Shown here: one piece after another, positions 6,201 to 6,807 of the stretch
Numbering within the stretch: position 1 is the first letter of the stretch
Layout: each line of letters opens with the position of its first letter
Assembly (NCBI GenBank): GCA_038213135.1
Contig: JBBQTQ010000109.1
Span: 1-6,807 of the forward strand
DNA: 6,807 bases
From: JBBQTQ01 sp038213135
GTDB lineage: Bacteria > Actinomycetota > Thermoleophilia > Gaiellales > Gaiellaceae
Direction of reading: 5' to 3'
Notes under the pieces: generated by a model
Told to the model about the DNA's origin: nothing
Database searches by the model: none
The model's input: only the letters and a program-made list of their open reading frames with translations
Made by a program: the position numbers and the translations under genes

Positions 6201-6663
6201 CCTGCGGCCGGTTCTCCTCGAGCGCCTTGCAGACTCGGCCCGAGAGGCAGCCGGAGAGGGCGACCAGGCCCTTCGCGTGGCGCTCGAGCAGCTCCCAGTC
6301 GACGCGCGGCTTGTAGTAGTAGCCCTCGAGGTAGCCGAGCGAGGCGAGCTTGATCAGGTTCCCGTAGCCCTCGTTCGTCTCGGCGAGGAGGGTCAGGTGC
6401 GCGTAGCCCTTCTGCTGGGCACGGCGATCCTCGGCGACGTAGACCTCGCAGCCGATCAGCGGCTTGACGCCCTGCTTGCCCGCCTCCCGGTAGTGCTCGA
6501 CCGCACCGGCGAGTGAGCCGTGGTCGGTGAGCCCGACCGCCGGCATCTCGAGCTCAGCCGCCCGTTCCGCCAGCTTCGGGATCCTGCACGCCCCGTCGAG
6601 GATCGAGTATTCGGAGTGGACGTGGAGGTGGACGAAGGAGGCTTCAGCCATCGGCCGAGCCAT
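3262..6663 (-). CDS. dnaE: DNA polymerase III subunit alpha (replicative polymerase DnaE)
   Basis: This is the catalytic subunit of the replisome, a C-family polymerase of 1133 residues, full length and without frameshift or intein. The PHP domain (about 10-280) has HLHVHSEYSILDG (12-24), LTDHGS (45-50), GCEVY (71-75), His89, GCLSG (138-142) and GDVHY (206-210). All nine expected metal ligands appear present (His14, His16, Asp23, His48, Glu73, His89, Cys139, Asp207, His209). The palm has GPGRGSAAGSL (356-366) and the catalytic aspartates Asp400 and Asp402 in PDMDIDF, with Asp552 in KMDFLGL. VFQFESSGM (596-604) and YRPGPMGYIP (626-635) follow. A helix-hairpin-helix lies near 812-832, a clamp-binding motif QGSIFDL at 900-906, and an OB fold at about 974-1050. 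Met5 (6651) is an alternative start that leaves the usual short leader before FVHLH. Only a weak GAGG lies upstream of Met1. The TAG stop abuts the VOC stump; no terminator hairpin is seen there. Confidence 0.97.
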   Translation of the reverse strand: MARPMAEASFVHLHVHSEYSILDGACRIPKLAERAAELEMPAVGLTDHGSLAGAVEHYREAGKQGVKPLIGCEVYVAEDRRAQQKGYAHLTLLAETNEGYGNLIKLASLGYLEGYYYKPRVDWELLERHAKGLVALSGCLSGRVCKALEENRPQDARGELDRLAQVFGRESTYVELQNAGLEVQQRIVPALATLAGEAGLPLVATGDVHYLMHEDARAHEALLCIQSGDSLKNPNHWRFDTDQFFFKSPAEMAADFPGHDDALRRTLEIAERCNVELQLGQILLPKFPTPEGRDAFEFLAELCEAGLARRYETVTPELRERLQFELKTVREMGFADYFLIVWDFIHFAKTNGVTVGPGRGSAAGSLAAYCLEITDVDPIRYGLLFERFLNPARKDLPDMDIDFSVAGRERVINYVAEKYGRDRVAQIITFSTMMARAAIRDAGRVLEIPYGTVDRIAKMVPEGVKVYLEDSLKPGQELRQAYDTDPVVKEIVDLAKPLEGLVRADSIHAAGVVIADRPLTEIVPLQQKGEGQELVTQLGMGDVVELGLLKMDFLGLRNLDVIDKAVELIGDLDIEALPLDDRKTYELLAQGNAIGVFQFESSGMREALRSVKPTEFEDLIALVALYRPGPMGYIPVYARRKNGLEQVVYIDPRLQPITGLTYGICIYQEQYMQIAKELAGFTPAEAETLRKAIGKKIHALMASLKDKFVEGCLTNGVAPAVSQQLWKDMEQSQDYSFNKAHAACYALIAYRTAWLKANHPHAYMAALISSVMNTKDRVPFYVNACEEIGIEVLPPDVNESAVDFVVVDGKIRFGLNAVKNVGETACRAVIAARESGGPFASLWDFTERVDPQVVNKRALESLVKCGALDSTTGTRRAMIDALDQALSLGGRQHADRLAGQGSIFDLDDAPAEERPRHHSPLTAEEYEKGELLRLEKETLGVYVSEHPLHAIRDELRRKVDCALGDIERRRDGEVITVGGIVSSVKALTTKKGEPMVFLRLDDFTGGAEVVVFNSVYAASREFCEADRILVLKARVDHKQEGETKLLALEVTPFEAARAPTEVRLHVDARKAPAGIVRELGTVVKDFPGEVKVFVALETSAGSKVLELGPGYRVSPVPDFYAEVKALLGEAAVT

Positions 6664-6667
6664 TCTA
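6662..6667 (-). promoter_or_regulatory. Possible -10 element of dnaE overlapping the first ATG
   Basis: The minus strand reads TAGAAT, one base off the TATAAT consensus, and the first dnaE ATG begins inside it. If it is a real -10 element, transcription would begin only a few bases before the second ATG (6651). That would give a nearly leaderless mRNA and make Met5 the true start. No good -35 is seen 17 bases upstream, but actinobacterial leaderless promoters often rely mainly on the -10. This is a single-hexamer argument. Confidence 0.3.
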
Positions 6668-6726
6668 CGACCGGCCTCGGAAGGCTTCCTCGGCGGCCCT
6701 TGAAGCGTGCCTCGACCTCGGTCGCC

Positions 6727-6787
6727 GCCTTGTCTCGACGGGCCACGGCCGGGGTCTGACCCCGGCCGTGGCCGCTCCGGACAAGGC
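6727..6787. repeat. Two-tier palindrome upstream of dnaE (REP-like or hairpin element)
   Basis: The inner stem is a perfect 14-bp inverted repeat: GGCCACGGCCGGGG (6741-6754) and its complement at 6760-6773, around the loop TCTGA. T-A closure can extend it to 15 bp. The centre is GGGGTCTGACCCC (6751-6763). An outer 8-bp inverted repeat, GCCTTGTC (6727-6734) and GACAAGGC (6780-6787), flanks it with six unpaired bases on each side, so the whole 61 bp can fold as one stem with a symmetric internal loop. There is no T-tract, so it is not a standard intrinsic terminator. GGGGTCnGACCCC cores occur as dispersed palindromes in some high-G+C genomes, which suggests a REP-type element. An mRNA structure at the end of an upstream gene outside the window is the alternative. 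I see no gene in 6664-6807. Confidence 0.7.
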
Positions 6788-6807
6788 CGCCGCGGCGGTG
6801 TTCGGGG

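Noticed and set aside
4381..6516. A 711-codon open frame on the plus strand, antisense to dnaE
   Set aside because: Its translation is a low-complexity mix of Arg, Leu, Asp, Val and Glu without any domain. It mirrors the codon pattern of the strongly supported dnaE and is a usual high-G+C shadow.
6741..6773. Reading the strong hairpin as an intrinsic terminator
   Set aside because: There is no T-tract on either side, and the outer nested arms suggest a longer palindromic element. A Rho-assisted end remains possible.
1..6807. tRNA or rRNA genes, CRISPR arrays, insertion sequences, phage genes, toxin-antitoxin or defence systems
   Set aside because: No repeat-spacer pattern, cloverleaf, transposase motif or matching domain was seen on either strand. 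The content is core housekeeping.

Overview
This 6.8 kb window is high-G+C chromosomal DNA (about two-thirds G+C by eye) and is packed with housekeeping genes. Protein style points to Actinomycetota, perhaps a Thermoleophilia-type lineage: an actinobacterial Lgt with Trp where E. coli has a catalytic-loop His, a DnaE with a complete PHP metal site, and a small 'DLHRAVDLLARGC' protein. This placement is inference from family resemblance, not a database result.

Layout, left to right. Positions 1-2680 hold a compact minus-strand cluster, probably one operon, transcribed from right to left. In order it contains a 69-codon conserved hypothetical gene with a strong Shine-Dalgarno, lgt (prolipoprotein diacylglyceryl transferase), scpA and scpB (the kleisin and winged-helix subunits of the SMC condensin, overlapping by 25 nt), and a thioredoxin-fold gene cut by the left window edge. 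A roughly 100 bp divergent intergenic region follows (2681-2782). Next is a plus-strand glyoxalase/VOC-family gene (2783-3223), coupled by ATGA to what looks like the 13-residue stump of a second VOC gene (3220-3261). The stump's stop codon abuts the stop codon of the convergent dnaE (3262-6663, minus), the replicative DNA polymerase III alpha subunit. Upstream of dnaE (6664-6807) there is no gene, but there is a strong two-tier palindrome.

The genes cover separate core functions: replication (DnaE), chromosome compaction and segregation (ScpAB with SMC), lipoprotein maturation (Lgt) and redox or chaperone-like thiol chemistry (thioredoxin fold). No mobile element, CRISPR array, RNA gene or obvious accessory defence system is visible, and I see no convincing undescribed multi-gene system. 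The points most worth a second look are the truncated VOC stump, the palindrome upstream of dnaE, a near-identical junction motif at lgt/scpA and scpB/trx (the two cluster junctions without a Shine-Dalgarno), and uniform TAG stop codons on the minus-strand genes.
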